Assembly: GCF_003144325.1 (NCBI RefSeq)
Contig: NZ_PENS01000001.1
Location: 248,001-312,000 of the forward strand
Length of the DNA: 64,000 nucleotides
Source of the DNA: Proteus terrae
GTDB lineage: Bacteria > Pseudomonadota > Gammaproteobacteria > Enterobacterales > Enterobacteriaceae
Direction of reading: 5' to 3'
In this document: one piece after another, positions 27,642 through 38,863 of the stretch
Position numbering within the stretch: position 1 is the stretch's first letter
Layout: the number at the start of each line of letters is the position of its first letter
Position numbers and translations under genes: made by a program
Notes under the pieces: model-generated
What the model was told of the DNA's origin: nothing
The model's input: only the letters and a program-made list of their open reading frames with translations
The model's database searches: none

Positions 27642-27735
27642 TTGACTCCTTTGTGAAAAGGAGACAGAATCAAGTTGTTCAGGTTTGAGTCTGTCCCCGG
27701 ATTTTATGAGAATAAAATTCGGGGCTTTTCTCTTT
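27642..27735 (+). ncRNA. Putative Sok-like antisense RNA with promoter and terminator
   Basis: Opposite the Hok-like leader the plus strand carries a promoter-like pair, TTGACT (27642-27647) and CAGAAT (27665-27670), with 17-bp spacing. This predicts a start near 27677. About 18 bases later comes a 13-bp stem with one G-U pair (27695-27707 with 27712-27724) and a GAGA loop, then a pyrimidine-rich tail. The RNA would be about 55 nt, similar to Sok (about 65 nt), and would pair with the toxin leader. Confidence 0.65.
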
Positions 27736-27868
27736 CTGGCTCTTGCAAAATGCTTGAACCAAAATGATCCAAGCACCCACCAATATAGTAACAGAAATTT
27801 CTCTATCCCCTATACCTTATCAGTGGTAAATTACAAATTTAATCGAGTTAAAACAACATGTTACCTTA

Positions 27869-27958
27869 TTAAGTAAAATGATTTACTATTGACTCAAACA
27901 CCAAAAAAAGACAAAATAAATTCGCTAAAACAAAGAAATTAACTTGTTTTATTTTCTT
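27869..27958 (-). pseudogene. Possible decayed second hok-like frame
   Basis: The leader AAGGAGTCAA-AAAATAA resembles that of the intact Hok-like gene. The 29-codon open frame after it encodes a Lys-rich start and a membrane helix (VNFFVLANLFCLFLVFESIV), but no ATG, GTG or TTG start and no C-terminal Hok motif. The hairpin at 28009-28032 takes the position of the first copy's sok terminator. Probably a relic; the evidence is suggestive only. Confidence 0.35.
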
Positions 27959-28008
27959 GACTCCTTACTTGAAAAAAAGATCCGCACCCACCTCTTTGTT
28001 TTGCAATC

Positions 28009-28040
28009 GCCCCAAATAAATTTATTTGGGGCTTTCTTTT
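28009..28040 (+). terminator. Perfect 24-bp palindrome with T tract (second sok-like terminator)
   Basis: GCCCCAAATAAA and TTTATTTGGGGC are perfect complements without a spacer, followed by TTTCTTTTTT on the plus strand. A TTGACTCCTT element like that of the first sok promoter lies 52 bp upstream, but no matching -10 is seen. It is separate from the carB terminator, which is read on the other strand. Confidence 0.7.
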
Positions 28041-28082
28041 TTCCGTAAAATTTTCTTTTTTTAAATAGCGATAAAAAAACAA

Positions 28083-28116
28083 AAAATCCCGAATACAAGT
28101 TTCCTCATATTCGGGA
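28083..28116 (-). terminator. Terminator after carB
   Basis: Hairpin with arms TCCCGAATA and TATTCGGGA, followed on the minus strand by TTTTTTG, 25 bp past the carB stop. Confidence 0.85.
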
Positions 28117-28140
28117 GCATTATTACGGCAATAAATAAAC

Positions 28141-31100
28141 TTAAACTTTATTTATCTTTTTATGCATTTCTTGCACTGAAATAACACTCGCCGTCGGATC
28201 TGCCGTTAATGATAGTGTTGTTGCAAATCCGCCATTTAGCGTCGTGTCATAATGGACTTTATATCTTAATGCACTGCGACGAATAATTTTAGAATCTTCA
28301 ATGGCTTGACGACCTGATGTGGTATTAACAATATAGTCATATTCACCATTTTTAATTCTATCTTCAATATGCGGTCGCCCTTCATTCACTTTATTGACTA
28401 AGCGTGGATTTATTCCCGCTTCACCTAATACAATAGCTGTACCATGTGTAGCATCTAATTCAAATCCACTTTTTAGCAATTTCGTCGCCAAATCAACAAC
28501 TCGCTTTTTATCACCTTCACGCACAGAAAGAAGTGCTCTACCTTTTTTCTTCATGGTAGAGCTGCTACCTAACATCGCTTTAGCAAAGGCTTGAGCAAAG
28601 GTTGTTCCAACACCCATCACTTCACCTGTTGAGCGCATTTCAGGCCCTAAAATCGGATCAACGCCTGCAAACTTATTGAAAGGTAAAACCACTTCTTTTA
28701 CCGAGTAATAAGGTGGAATGACTTCTTTTGTGATCCCCTGCTCTTCAAGGCTTTGACCAATCATGACACGCGCAGCAACTTTGGCTAATGGCACACCTGT
28801 AGCTTTTGAAACAAAAGGCACCGTGCGGGCGGCACGAGGATTGACTTCGATAAGATAAACATCATCCCCCTTCACCGCGAATTGTGCATTCATCAACCCT
28901 TTTACACCTAATTCAAAAGCAAGCTCACGGACTTGTTTACGCATCACATCTTGAATTTCTTTGCTTAAGGTATAAGCAGGCAATGAGCAAGCCGAGTCAC
29001 CAGAGTGAACACCTGCTTGTTCGATATGCTCCATAATGCCACCAATCACAACTTGTTTACCGTCACAAATCGCATCAATATCGACTTCAATCGCATCATC
29101 AAGAAAACGATCTAATAAGACAGGGGCATCGTTTGACACACTGACTGCAGTTTGGAAATAACGACGTAAATCAACTTCGTCATAAACAATTTCCATTGCG
29201 CGTCCACCAAGTACATAAGAAGGACGAACCACCAGCGGATACCCAATCAATTGTGCTTTTTCTACCGCTTCTTCTAACGCGGTTACAGTGGCATTTTCAG
29301 GCTGTTTAAGCCCTAATTTATCAACCGCTTTTTGGAAACGTTCACGATCTTCTGCTTTATCAATCGCATCTGGTGTTGTCCCAATCACTGGCACACCTTC
29401 TGCTTCTAACGCTCGGGCTAATTTTAATGGTGTCTGCCCACCATATTGCACAATCACCCCTTTCGGTTTTTCGATACGTACAATTTCAAGCACATCTTCT
29501 AACGTAACTGGTTCAAAATAGAGTCTGTCAGAGGTGTCATAATCTGTTGAAACCGTTTCAGGGTTACAGTTTACCATGATGGTTTCATAACCGTCTTCAC
29601 GCAACGCAAGAGCCGCATGAACACAGCAATAATCAAATTCAATCCCTTGCCCTATACGATTTGGTCCACCACCTAAGATCATCACTTTAGGTTTATCTTG
29701 ATGTGGATTTGCCTCGCACTCTTCTTCATAAGTCGAGTACATATAAGCCGTATCAGTAGCAAATTCTGCCGCACAAGTATCAACGCGTTTATAGACAGGA
29801 TGGAGTTGATATTGCTCACGTAATTGGCGAATGGCGTGCTCTTTTACGTTAAGTATTTTAGCTAAGCGTGCATCAGCAAAGCCTTTACGTTTTAACCGAC
29901 GCAAGAAATCAGCGCTTAACCCTTTTATACCAACTTCACTAACTTTTTCTTCAAGACGCACGATTTCTTCAATTTGAACTAAGAACCAGCGGTCAATATT
30001 GGTGAGATTAAATACACCATCAACGGATAGTCCTGCGCGGAAAGCATCTGCGATATACCAAATTCTGTCTGAACCGGCTTCTTTTAGCTCACGGCGAATT
30101 TTCGTTAATGCTTCAGGGTCGTCTAAATCGACTTTAGGATCAAAACCTGTCGCCCCAACTTCAAGGCCTCGTAATGCTTTTTGCAAGGACTCTTGTTGTG
30201 TTCTACCAATTGCCATCACTTCGCCAACAGATTTCATTTGTGTTGTTAATCTGTCATTTGTTCCTGCAAATTTTTCAAAGTTAAAGCGAGGGATTTTTGT
30301 GACAACATAATCAATGGATGGTTCGAAAGAGGCGGGTGTTCTCCCACCAGTAATATCATTCATCAGCTCATCAAGGGTATAACCTACTGCTAATTTTGCA
30401 GCAACCTTCGCAATTGGGAAACCTGTTGCTTTAGAGGCAAGCGCAGATGAACGCGAAACCCGAGGGTTCATTTCGATAACAATCAAGCGCCCTGTTTTTG
30501 GATCAACGGCAAACTGAACATTAGAACCGCCGGTTTCAACACCTATCTCACGTAATACCGCCATCGAGGCATTACGCATAATTTGATATTCTTTGTCGGT
30601 AAGGGTTTGTGCTGGTGCGACAGTAATGGAATCCCCTGTATGAATTCCCATTGCATCAAAGTTTTCGATAGAGCAAACGATAATGCAGTTGTCGTTTTTA
30701 TCGCGCACAACTTCCATTTCATACTCTTTCCAACCAATGAGTGATTCATCAATTAACAATTCATTAGTCGGCGATAAATCTAAACCTCGGATACAGATTT
30801 CTTCAAATTCTTCACGATTATAGGCAATACCGCCACCTGTTCCCCCCATCGTGAATGAAGGGCGAATAATACAAGGAAAACCAACTTGTTCAGCAACAGC
30901 AAAAGCTTCATCAAGGTTATGTGCAATACCTGAACGTGCAGTATCTAAACCGATTTTTTTCATCGCTTTATCAAAGCGTTGTCTATCTTCTGCTTTATCA
31001 ATTGCATCAGCTGTTGCACCAATCATGGTGACACCAAACTCAGCTAAAACACCTTGGCGCTCTAACTCTAGCGCACAGTTCAGTGCAGTTTGCCCCCCCA

Positions 31101-31368
31101 TTGTCGGTAATACCGCATCAGGACGCTCTTTTTCAATAATTTTTCTCACAACTTGCCAGTGAATAGGCTCGATGTACGTTGCATCAGCCATTTCAGGATC
31201 GGTCATAATGGTTGCAGGATTTGAATTTACCAAAACAACTCGATATCCCTCTTCACGCAGGGCTTTACATGCTTGAGCGCCTGAATAATCAAATTCACAC
31301 GCTTGTCCGATAACAATCGGCCCAGCACCTAAAATCAGGATTGTTTTGATATCTGTTCTTTTAGCCAT
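28141..31368 (-). CDS. carB: Carbamoyl phosphate synthase large subunit
   Basis: Makes carbamoyl phosphate from bicarbonate, ATP and ammonia delivered by CarA, for arginine and pyrimidine synthesis. The 1075 residues compare with 1073 in E. coli. Two homologous ATP-grasp halves are visible: the first begins at [19 protein letters not shown] (about residue 12), the second at [18 protein letters not shown] (about residue 560). The oligomerisation domain (about 400-550) and the C-terminal allosteric MGS-like domain (about 935-1075) complete the layout. It follows carA after 17 bp in the usual carAB operon and is followed by a terminator. Confidence 0.98.
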   Translation of the reverse strand: MAKRTDIKTILILGAGPIVIGQACEFDYSGAQACKALREEGYRVVLVNSNPATIMTDPEMADATYIEPIHWQVVRKIIEKERPDAVLPTMGGQTALNCALELERQGVLAEFGVTMIGATADAIDKAEDRQRFDKAMKKIGLDTARSGIAHNLDEAFAVAEQVGFPCIIRPSFTMGGTGGGIAYNREEFEEICIRGLDLSPTNELLIDESLIGWKEYEMEVVRDKNDNCIIVCSIENFDAMGIHTGDSITVAPAQTLTDKEYQIMRNASMAVLREIGVETGGSNVQFAVDPKTGRLIVIEMNPRVSRSSALASKATGFPIAKVAAKLAVGYTLDELMNDITGGRTPASFEPSIDYVVTKIPRFNFEKFAGTNDRLTTQMKSVGEVMAIGRTQQESLQKALRGLEVGATGFDPKVDLDDPEALTKIRRELKEAGSDRIWYIADAFRAGLSVDGVFNLTNIDRWFLVQIEEIVRLEEKVSEVGIKGLSADFLRRLKRKGFADARLAKILNVKEHAIRQLREQYQLHPVYKRVDTCAAEFATDTAYMYSTYEEECEANPHQDKPKVMILGGGPNRIGQGIEFDYCCVHAALALREDGYETIMVNCNPETVSTDYDTSDRLYFEPVTLEDVLEIVRIEKPKGVIVQYGGQTPLKLARALEAEGVPVIGTTPDAIDKAEDRERFQKAVDKLGLKQPENATVTALEEAVEKAQLIGYPLVVRPSYVLGGRAMEIVYDEVDLRRYFQTAVSVSNDAPVLLDRFLDDAIEVDIDAICDGKQVVIGGIMEHIEQAGVHSGDSACSLPAYTLSKEIQDVMRKQVRELAFELGVKGLMNAQFAVKGDDVYLIEVNPRAARTVPFVSKATGVPLAKVAARVMIGQSLEEQGITKEVIPPYYSVKEVVLPFNKFAGVDPILGPEMRSTGEVMGVGTTFAQAFAKAMLGSSSTMKKKGRALLSVREGDKKRVVDLATKLLKSGFELDATHGTAIVLGEAGINPRLVNKVNEGRPHIEDRIKNGEYDYIVNTTSGRQAIEDSKIIRRSALRYKVHYDTTLNGGFATTLSLTADPTASVISVQEMHKKINKV

Positions 31369-31385
31369 TTTCTTTCGCTCCTGAT

Positions 31386-32549
31386 TTATTTTGTTGTCAC
31401 TGATTGCAGGTTTTGACGATATTGCGCGATAAGCTCGATAAAGTGATCAAAAAGAGGTGCGGCATCATGTGGCCCCGGGCTAGCTTCTGGGTGGCCTTGG
31501 AAACTGAATGCAGGTTTGTCTGTTCGATGAATACCTTGTAAAGAACCATCAAACAGAGATTTATGTGTCACACGTAAATTGGCTGGAAGTGATGTTTCAT
31601 CAACAGCAAATCCATGATTTTGCGCTGTGATCATCACAGTATTTTTATCTAAATCTTTAACAGGATGGTTACCACCATGATGACCAAATTTCATTTTGAT
31701 GGTTTTTGCACCACTAGCTAATGCGAGTAATTGGTGCCCTAAGCAAATACCAAATATTGGAATATCAGTAGTTAAAAAGGTTTGAATAGAGTTAATGGCA
31801 TAATCACAGGGCTCTGGATCCCCGGGGCCATTGGAAAGAAAAATGCCATCAGGAGAAAGGGCTAAAACATCTTGCGCTGACGTTTGTGCTGGTACAACGG
31901 TGACTCGACACCCTCTATCTACCAACATACGTAAAATATTACGTTTCACACCGAAATCATACGCTACAATATGCAGTGGCAATTCAGTCGCTAATTTAGC
32001 TGCTGGTAATTCATTTTCTAACGTCCAACTACCTTGAGTCCATTGGTAAGGCTGTTTGACAGTTACTGTTTTGGCTAAATCCATTCCCTTTAAGCCAGGA
32101 AAGGCCTTGGCTTTTTCAAGAGCTAGTTTGGTATCAAGATGTTCACCGGCTATGATACAACCGTTTTGCGCGCCTTTTTCTCTCAACAAACGAGTTAACT
32201 TACGTGTATCAATGTCCGCAATAGCGACAATATTTTGGCGTTTAAGATAATCAGATAACGTTTCTTGCGCACGATAGTTGCTCATCACTAATGGCAAGTC
32301 GCGAATAATTAAGCCTTGAGCATGGATGGTTTCTGATTCTTCGTCTGAACAATTAACGCCGGTGTTGCCAATGTGGGGATAAGTGAGAGTAACAATTTGT
32401 TGGGAGTAAGAAGGGTCGGTTAATATTTCTTGATAACCGGTCATTGAAGTATTAAAAACGACTTCACCGATGGCGGCGCCTTCTGCGCCAATCGACTTGC
32501 CGTGGAATTCGGTCCCATCTTCTAGAACCAGTATAGCTTTTCTAATCAA
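31386..32549 (-). CDS. carA: Carbamoyl phosphate synthase small subunit
   Basis: Glutamine amidotransferase subunit that supplies ammonia to CarB. The 387 residues have an N-terminal carA domain and a C-terminal class I glutaminase with the nucleophile Cys in [11 protein letters not shown] (about residue 270) and the His-Glu pair in [11 protein letters not shown] (about residue 354). The start is taken as TTG at 32549: GGAGGG lies 4 bp upstream, and the E. coli gene also starts with TTG at the same point ([12 protein letters not shown]). An in-frame upstream start would add nine unconserved residues. An ARG box-like site lies about 35 bp upstream. Confidence 0.96.
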   Translation of the reverse strand: MIRKAILVLEDGTEFHGKSIGAEGAAIGEVVFNTSMTGYQEILTDPSYSQQIVTLTYPHIGNTGVNCSDEESETIHAQGLIIRDLPLVMSNYRAQETLSDYLKRQNIVAIADIDTRKLTRLLREKGAQNGCIIAGEHLDTKLALEKAKAFPGLKGMDLAKTVTVKQPYQWTQGSWTLENELPAAKLATELPLHIVAYDFGVKRNILRMLVDRGCRVTVVPAQTSAQDVLALSPDGIFLSNGPGDPEPCDYAINSIQTFLTTDIPIFGICLGHQLLALASGAKTIKMKFGHHGGNHPVKDLDKNTVMITAQNHGFAVDETSLPANLRVTHKSLFDGSLQGIHRTDKPAFSFQGHPEASPGPHDAAPLFDHFIELIAQYRQNLQSVTTK

Positions 32550-32582
32550 AACGCCCTCCAGAGAATGATAAATCACATTTCA

Positions 32583-32596
32583 TGCATATTAATTCA
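32583..32596. promoter_or_regulatory. ARG box (ArgR site) upstream of carA
   Basis: TGCATATTAATTCA differs by one base from the ARG box core TGAAT-N4-ATTCA. It lies 34-47 bp before the carA start, where ArgR controls the arginine-sensitive promoter of carAB in E. coli. The second box of the usual tandem is weak or absent. Confidence 0.65.
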
Positions 32597-32927
32597 GATT
32601 TAAGACTCTAAATCAATGCCAAAAACATAAAATTGGGCAAATTTTTGGCAAATTGGGCGCATTCTAAAGATCGAATAGCCAGATGTCTAGAAAAAACACC
32701 TTTTTAATTTAAAAAATATCATTCATTAGCAATTTAGCCAACCAAGTGACAATTTATGTAATCATTCTTACAAATTTAACCGTTTGCTTACCAAGATAAC
32801 TTAAAAAATAAAGAAAGAAGGCGTAAAATAAGGATTTGATGTATCTTGGTAGGTAAAAACAAAGAAAAAACAGAGATAACAAACAAAAAAAAAGACAAAT
32901 AAATAAAAAACACCACAAATAAAATAA

Positions 32928-32964
32928 AAAACTCATAAATACAAAAATAATTATGAGTTTTCAA
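32928..32964 (-). terminator. Terminator after dapB
   Basis: Hairpin with arms AAAACTCATAA and TTATGAGTTTT, followed on the minus strand by TTTATTTTATTT. Confidence 0.75.
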
Positions 32965-32984
32965 TAAATTATATTTTTTATAAA

Positions 32985-33830
<846 letters not shown>

Positions 33831-33979
33831 TTATTATCTCTATTTATTGTTTACAGATTAGCGATGTCATCCGCTTGATGCCAGCATTTAACGTTCGAGA
33901 TAAGAAAAACACACAAAACCGTAATCATTATCAGTAAAAGAGATGAACAGCATTATTATTCATTTAACTTTAGATATAA

Positions 33980-34006
33980 AAAAGCAGAGATTTAAACTCT
34001 GCTTTT
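33980..34006 (-). terminator. Terminator after ispH
   Basis: Perfect 10-bp stem (AAAAGCAGAG with CTCTGCTTTT), T-rich on the minus strand, 24 bp past the ispH stop. It closes the ribF-ileS-lspA-fkpB-ispH gene string. Confidence 0.8.
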
Positions 34007-34030
34007 AAAAATCACGCTTTCTAGATCGTT

Positions 34031-34984
34031 TTATTCGATAACTTTATAATCTAAACGAAGCTCTTTAGGGACTTCAAAAACGATATTTTCTTCACGTCCC
34101 GATAATTCGATCACTTCATCAGCACCAAAGGTTTTTAAACGTTCTAATACTTGTTGAACTAAAATATCTGGCGCTGAAGCCCCTGCGGTTACGCCAACAA
34201 TATTTACATTAGCGACCCATGACTCATCAATATCTTCAAAGCTATCGATAAGATAAGAAGGCTTACCTGCTCGCTGTGCAAGCTCCGCTAAACGATTAGA
34301 GTTCGATGAGTTCTTTGAACCAACTACAAATACAACATCTGCTTTTTCTGCAAGTTCTCTTGCCGCTTCTTGGCGATTGGTTGTTGCGTAGCAGATATCA
34401 TCTTTACGAGGCCCAATAATTTTTGGGAAGCGTGCATTTAAAGCATCAATCACTTCAGATGTATCATCAACAGAAAGCGTTGTTTGAGTCATAAAGCAAA
34501 GATTATCTTCATCTTTTACTTCTAATTTCCAAACATCAGCAGGTGACTCAACTAAATACATTCCCCCTTCAGGGTTATTGTATTGCCCCATTGTGCCTTC
34601 AACTTCAGGATGTCCCGCATGGCCTATTAAAATCGCTTCTTTGCCTTTACGGCTTGCTCTTGCCACTTCCATATGAACTTTAGTGACTAATGGGCACGTT
34701 GCATCATAAAGCATAGTTAAATTACGTGAACGAGCTTCTTGGCGAATAGCTTGAGAAACACCATGAGCAGAAAAAATTAAAATCGCGTTATCAGGAACTT
34801 CTGAAATTTCTTCAATAAAGATAGCGCCACGTTCACGTAAATCGTTAACGACATAGCGGTTATGAACAACCTCATGGCGAACATAAATAGGTGCGCCATA
34901 GATTTCCAGAGCACGGTCAACAATGCTGATAGCTCGGTCAACACCCGCACAAAAGCCTCGTGGGTTAGCCAGCAGTATTTGCAT
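34031..34984 (-). CDS. ispH: 4-hydroxy-3-methylbut-2-enyl diphosphate reductase IspH
   Basis: Last enzyme of the MEP isoprenoid pathway; an iron-sulfur protein that makes isopentenyl and dimethylallyl diphosphate. The 317 residues include the three conserved cluster cysteines in [11 protein letters not shown] (residue 12), [12 protein letters not shown] (about 96) and [13 protein letters not shown] (about 197). Start choice: the ATG at 34984 gives the N-terminus [12 protein letters not shown] shared with E. coli and has GAGGAGG upstream. A longer frame adds 15 unconserved residues. The start lies inside the fkpB gene (20-bp overlap), so translation is probably coupled. Confidence 0.97.
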   Translation of the reverse strand: MQILLANPRGFCAGVDRAISIVDRALEIYGAPIYVRHEVVHNRYVVNDLRERGAIFIEEISEVPDNAILIFSAHGVSQAIRQEARSRNLTMLYDATCPLVTKVHMEVARASRKGKEAILIGHAGHPEVEGTMGQYNNPEGGMYLVESPADVWKLEVKDEDNLCFMTQTTLSVDDTSEVIDALNARFPKIIGPRKDDICYATTNRQEAARELAEKADVVFVVGSKNSSNSNRLAELAQRAGKPSYLIDSFEDIDESWVANVNIVGVTAGASAPDILVQQVLERLKTFGADEVIELSGREENIVFEVPKELRLDYKVIE

Positions 34985-35435
34985 GTGTTGTTTCCTCCTC
35001 AGGATTGATGCCGACGACTTCAATATCAAATGTCACTTCTTCTGACGCTAACGGATGATTAAAATCAACCGTCACAGAATCTTCAGTGACATCTCTAACA
35101 ATGCCCGGCATTTCACTACCATTCATTGCTGTAAATAGCATGATAGTTCCTGCTTCTGGCACACCAGACTCTGCAAAGTCAGAAGGCATAAAGTATTGGA
35201 TCAAGTCAGGATTGTATTTACCAAAAAGATGTTCACCCGCAAGCGTAAAGGTTTTTTTATCTCCCGTTGATAATCCCAATAATTCAGCTTCTAAGGCTGG
35301 CGATAAACTTTCATCACCTAAACGAAAAAGAGCGGGTTTACCATGCGCTTGTGTAGATTCAGCAACAGAGCCATCTGCTAACTTTAAAGTGAAATTCAGC
35401 AACACTGCGCTGTCGTTGAGTACCTGCATAACCAT
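34965..35435 (-). CDS. fkpB: FKBP-type peptidyl-prolyl isomerase FkpB
   Basis: SlpA-type cytoplasmic prolyl isomerase and chaperone of 156 residues. The FKBP domain (about residues 8-65 and 125-148) is split by the insert-in-flap domain with YNPDLIQYF and [12 protein letters not shown], as in E. coli FkpB. It lies between lspA and ispH in the conserved E. coli order and overlaps the ispH start. A G/C-rich hairpin precedes it in the lspA-fkpB gap. Confidence 0.95.
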   Translation of the reverse strand: MVMQVLNDSAVLLNFTLKLADGSVAESTQAHGKPALFRLGDESLSPALEAELLGLSTGDKKTFTLAGEHLFGKYNPDLIQYFMPSDFAESGVPEAGTIMLFTAMNGSEMPGIVRDVTEDSVTVDFNHPLASEEVTFDIEVVGINPEEETTHANTAG

Positions 35436-35456
35436 ACTAATACCTTCTATTAAGCG

Positions 35457-35482
35457 TAACCCCCGCCATAAGGCAGGGGTTA
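35457..35482. repeat. Hairpin between lspA and fkpB
   Basis: Inverted repeat with arms TAACCCC and GGGGTTA. On the minus strand, the direction of these genes, it lacks a T tract, so it is more likely an mRNA processing or stability element than a full terminator. Confidence 0.5.
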
Positions 35483-35504
35483 TTTTAGTTAACTTCTTGT
35501 CTGA

Positions 35505-36020
35505 TTACTTTTGCTTTTTTGCATCTTGAGGACTGACATTTTTATCAGGGAAAAAGCTCTCAATAATGATAAGCCCAGCACCGATGCAAATCCCCATATC
35601 AGCAATATTAAAGGTAGGCCAGTGCCAATCTCCGACATAAACATCAAGGAAATCGATTACAAACCCATGGATCAGACGATCAGAGAGATTACCCAATGCT
35701 CCGCCAATAATTAGCGCATAAGCAACGTTACTTAGTTTGGCACTCGCTTTGTTTTTATACATCATTACCAATAACGTAATGCAGATTACTAATGCAATCA
35801 GTGCAAAAAACCAACGTTGCCATCCCCCTTTATCTGCTAAAAAGCTAAAGGCAGCACCATAGTTATGGGCGTAAGTGAAATTGAAAAAAGGCATCACAGC
35901 AACAGATTCATACAGACGAAATGTCTGCATAAAATACTGTTTTGTTCCTAAATCCAACACCACTACGGCGACGGCCAGCCATAGCCAGCGTAAACCTGTA
36001 GAGCAAAGTGTTTTCTTCAT
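35505..36020 (-). CDS. lspA: Lipoprotein signal peptidase LspA
   Basis: Inner-membrane aspartyl peptidase that removes signal peptides from prolipoproteins. The 171 residues include four membrane segments. The catalytic aspartates are in [10 protein letters not shown] (about residue 120) and [21 protein letters not shown] (about residues 131-151). It starts 3 bp after ileS, as in the E. coli ribF-ileS-lspA-fkpB-ispH operon. Confidence 0.97.
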   Translation of the reverse strand: MKKTLCSTGLRWLWLAVAVVVLDLGTKQYFMQTFRLYESVAVMPFFNFTYAHNYGAAFSFLADKGGWQRWFFALIALVICITLLVMMYKNKASAKLSNVAYALIIGGALGNLSDRLIHGFVIDFLDVYVGDWHWPTFNIADMGICIGAGLIIIESFFPDKNVSPQDAKKQK

Positions 36021-36023
36021 TAA

Positions 36024-38834
36024 TTAAGCAAACTTACGTTCTTCACCGTTACCGGCTACGTTAGTAACACAGCGTCCACACAATTCAGCGTGTTCCGCTA
36101 CTTGACCGATATCTGTCGCATAATGCCAGCAACGAGGACATTTTTCGCCATCTGCTTTGTTAAAGGCGATTTTTAAACCCGCCATATCAGAAGCTAATGC
36201 TGTTTCTGGTGCTTCATTAATATCTGCCACTTTCGCTTGAGATGTTAATAAAACAAAACGCAGTTCGTTACCTAACGCATTTAACTTATCTGCCAAAGCT
36301 TTATCTGCATACAGAGTTACTGATGCTTCTAAAGAGCCACGCAGTTGTTTATCTGTACGAGCTTGCTCTAATACTTTGTTGACTTCACCACGAACAGCAA
36401 GTAATTCAGCCCAGTAGTCATCATTTAAAGTTTCTGATGCATCTAAGCCAAATAAATCGGTATACCATTCTTCAGTTAAAACATATTTTGAGCGTTCACC
36501 CGGTAACTCATTCCAGATCTCATCTGCTGTGAATGACATAACTGGCGCCATCCAACGAACTAATGCTTCACTGATATGGAATAACGCAGTTTGGCAACTA
36601 CGGCGAGCAACGCTATCGCTTTTCGCAGTGTACTGTCTGTCTTTGATGATATCTAAGTAGAAAGAACCCATTTCCACTGAGCAGAACTGCATTAAGCGCT
36701 GAATAACATTATGGAAATCGTAATTTTCATAGTGTTTTAGAATATCCGCTTGTGCGGCTTTCGCACGACCTACTGCCCAGCGATCAAGTGTCACCATCTC
36801 TTCTGGCTTAACTTGGTGTTTTGCAGGATCAAAACCATTTAAGTTCGCTAAGAAGAAACGTGCGGTATTACGAATACGACGATAAGTATCTGCAGAACGT
36901 TTTAAGATCTCATCAGATACAGCGATTTCACCAGTGTAGTCTGTTGATGCAACCCATAAACGCAGGATATCAGCACCCAGTTTATCCATTACATCTTGAG
37001 GACTGACTGTGTTACCGATAGATTTAGACATTTTACGGCCTTGACCATCTACGGTAAAACCGTGTGTTAAAACTTCACGGTAAGGTGCTTTACCTTTGAT
37101 TGCAGTCGAAATCATCAGTGAAGACATAAACCAACCACGGTGTTGGTCAGAGCCTTCTAAATACATATCAGCTGAATTGCCATGGTATTCTGGGCGAGCA
37201 TCAACGACTGTTGAGTGTGTTGATCCTGAATCAAACCATACGTCCAGTGTATCTGGCGTTTTCATGTAATCATCAGCTTCATCACCCAGCACTTCACGGA
37301 TATCTAAATCCCACCATGCTTGAATGCCGCTCACTTCAACACGTTTTGCAACTTCTTCCATCAACTCTAAAGTACGAGGATGCGGCTCTTGAGTCTCTTT
37401 ATGAACAAACAGAGACATTGGCGTACCCCAAGTACGTTGACGAGAAATACACCAGTCAGGGCGGTTTTCAACCATTGATTCAATACGTGCTTGGCCCCAA
37501 TCAGGGATCCATTTAACACCTTTGATCTCTTTTAATGATTGTTGACGTAAACCGTTTTTATCCATGCCAATAAACCATTGTGGTGTGGCACGGAAAATAA
37601 CTGGTGTTTTATGTCTCCAACAACAAGGATAGCTATGTTGTAAGGCTTCATGATGTAACAGAGCGCCTTTCTCTTTTAGTAGTTCAACAATGATATCATT
37701 CGCTTTAAAAACAAAAACGCCATCTAATGTTGGATAAGTACCTGCTAAGTAGCAACCATTTGGTCCAACAGGGTTTGCAACTTCTAAGCCGTATTTTTGA
37801 CCAATAACAAAGTCATCAGGACCGTGACCTGGTGCAGTATGAACAGCACCTGTACCCGCTTCTAACGTAACGTGATCACCTAAAATTGCAGGTACATCAA
37901 AGCCCATAAATGGATGATTAAAGCGCAGTAGCTCTAAATCAACACCTTTACATTCACCTAAAACAGTCCAGCTCGTTACACCAATACGCTTCATTACGCC
38001 TTCAACAAGATCAGCGGCTAAAATCACGCATTCATCGTTAAAAGAGACTAAGGCATAATTAAATTCTGCATTTAATGCGATAGCGCGGTTAGCGGGTAAT
38101 GTCCAAGGCGTTGTTGTCCAGATAACCAAAGAAATTGGTTTATCCGTTGTTGCATGGAATTTTGCGGCAACTGCACTTGGATCAACGGCAGTGAAACGCA
38201 CATCAATGGAAGGTGAAGTTTTGTCGTAATATTCGACTTCAGCTTCTGCCAATGATGAGCCACACGCTGTACACCAGTGAACAGGTTTAGCCCCTTTTAA
38301 CAAGTGGCCATTTGCGATAATACGCGCTAATGCACGGATAGTATTCGCTTCAGTTTTATAGTCCATTGTAAGATAAGGTTTTTCCCAATCTCCTAGAACC
38401 CCTAAACGAATAAAATCTTTTTTCTGTGCTTCGATTTGCTCGTAAGCGTATTTACGACATTCCTCGCGGAATTGCGCTGCCGATATTTTCTCTCCAGGTT
38501 TACCTACGATTTGTTCAACTTTTAGTTCGATAGGTAATCCGTGACAATCCCATCCTGGAATGTACGGAGAATCAAAGCCTGACAGCCCTTTGGATTTAAT
38601 AATAATATCTTTGAGAATTTTGTTTACTGAGTGACCAATATGAATATTGCCGTTGGCGTATGGAGGGCCATCGTGCAAAATAAACGTTTTTTTACCACTT
38701 TTAGCCTGACGAATTGCTTGATACAAACCTTCTTTGTACCAACGTGATAACATCTCTGGCTCGCGCTTTGCTAAATCCCCGCGCATAGGGAACCCTGTTT
38801 CTGGTAAGTTCAGGGTATTTTTATAGTCACTCAT
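36024..38834 (-). CDS. ileS: Isoleucyl-tRNA synthetase
   Basis: Class Ia synthetase that charges tRNA-Ile and edits valine. The 936 residues match E. coli in length. Motifs: HIGH-type [10 protein letters not shown] (about residue 64), the CP1 editing domain (about residues 200-400), KMSKS as [10 protein letters not shown] (about residue 602) and a C-terminal zinc finger with CPRCWHY and CGRCVTN (about residues 899-925). It lies between ribF and lspA in conserved order. Confidence 0.98.
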   Translation of the reverse strand: MSDYKNTLNLPETGFPMRGDLAKREPEMLSRWYKEGLYQAIRQAKSGKKTFILHDGPPYANGNIHIGHSVNKILKDIIIKSKGLSGFDSPYIPGWDCHGLPIELKVEQIVGKPGEKISAAQFREECRKYAYEQIEAQKKDFIRLGVLGDWEKPYLTMDYKTEANTIRALARIIANGHLLKGAKPVHWCTACGSSLAEAEVEYYDKTSPSIDVRFTAVDPSAVAAKFHATTDKPISLVIWTTTPWTLPANRAIALNAEFNYALVSFNDECVILAADLVEGVMKRIGVTSWTVLGECKGVDLELLRFNHPFMGFDVPAILGDHVTLEAGTGAVHTAPGHGPDDFVIGQKYGLEVANPVGPNGCYLAGTYPTLDGVFVFKANDIIVELLKEKGALLHHEALQHSYPCCWRHKTPVIFRATPQWFIGMDKNGLRQQSLKEIKGVKWIPDWGQARIESMVENRPDWCISRQRTWGTPMSLFVHKETQEPHPRTLELMEEVAKRVEVSGIQAWWDLDIREVLGDEADDYMKTPDTLDVWFDSGSTHSTVVDARPEYHGNSADMYLEGSDQHRGWFMSSLMISTAIKGKAPYREVLTHGFTVDGQGRKMSKSIGNTVSPQDVMDKLGADILRLWVASTDYTGEIAVSDEILKRSADTYRRIRNTARFFLANLNGFDPAKHQVKPEEMVTLDRWAVGRAKAAQADILKHYENYDFHNVIQRLMQFCSVEMGSFYLDIIKDRQYTAKSDSVARRSCQTALFHISEALVRWMAPVMSFTADEIWNELPGERSKYVLTEEWYTDLFGLDASETLNDDYWAELLAVRGEVNKVLEQARTDKQLRGSLEASVTLYADKALADKLNALGNELRFVLLTSQAKVADINEAPETALASDMAGLKIAFNKADGEKCPRCWHYATDIGQVAEHAELCGRCVTNVAGNGEERKFA

Positions 38835-38863
38835 TCGATTCTCAGTTCCAATTTTCCGCTAGT

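Larger units (their letters stand above)
32550..32984. other. dapB-carA intergenic region
   Basis: A 435-bp gap on the transcribed strand. It holds the dapB terminator (32928-32962), the carAB promoter region and an ARG box-like site (32583-32596). A short open frame within the A-rich stretch 32754-32936 is low-complexity and is not called. Confidence 0.75.

Noticed and set aside
27685-27876. Plus-strand open frame of 63 codons beside the Hok-like gene
   Set aside because: It begins inside the putative Sok RNA, and its first codons read through that RNA's terminator stem. The antisense-RNA reading explains the sequence better.
32754-32936. Minus-strand open frame of 60 codons before carA
   Set aside because: Almost only Phe/Leu/Tyr codons from an A-rich stretch on the other strand; low-complexity artefact.
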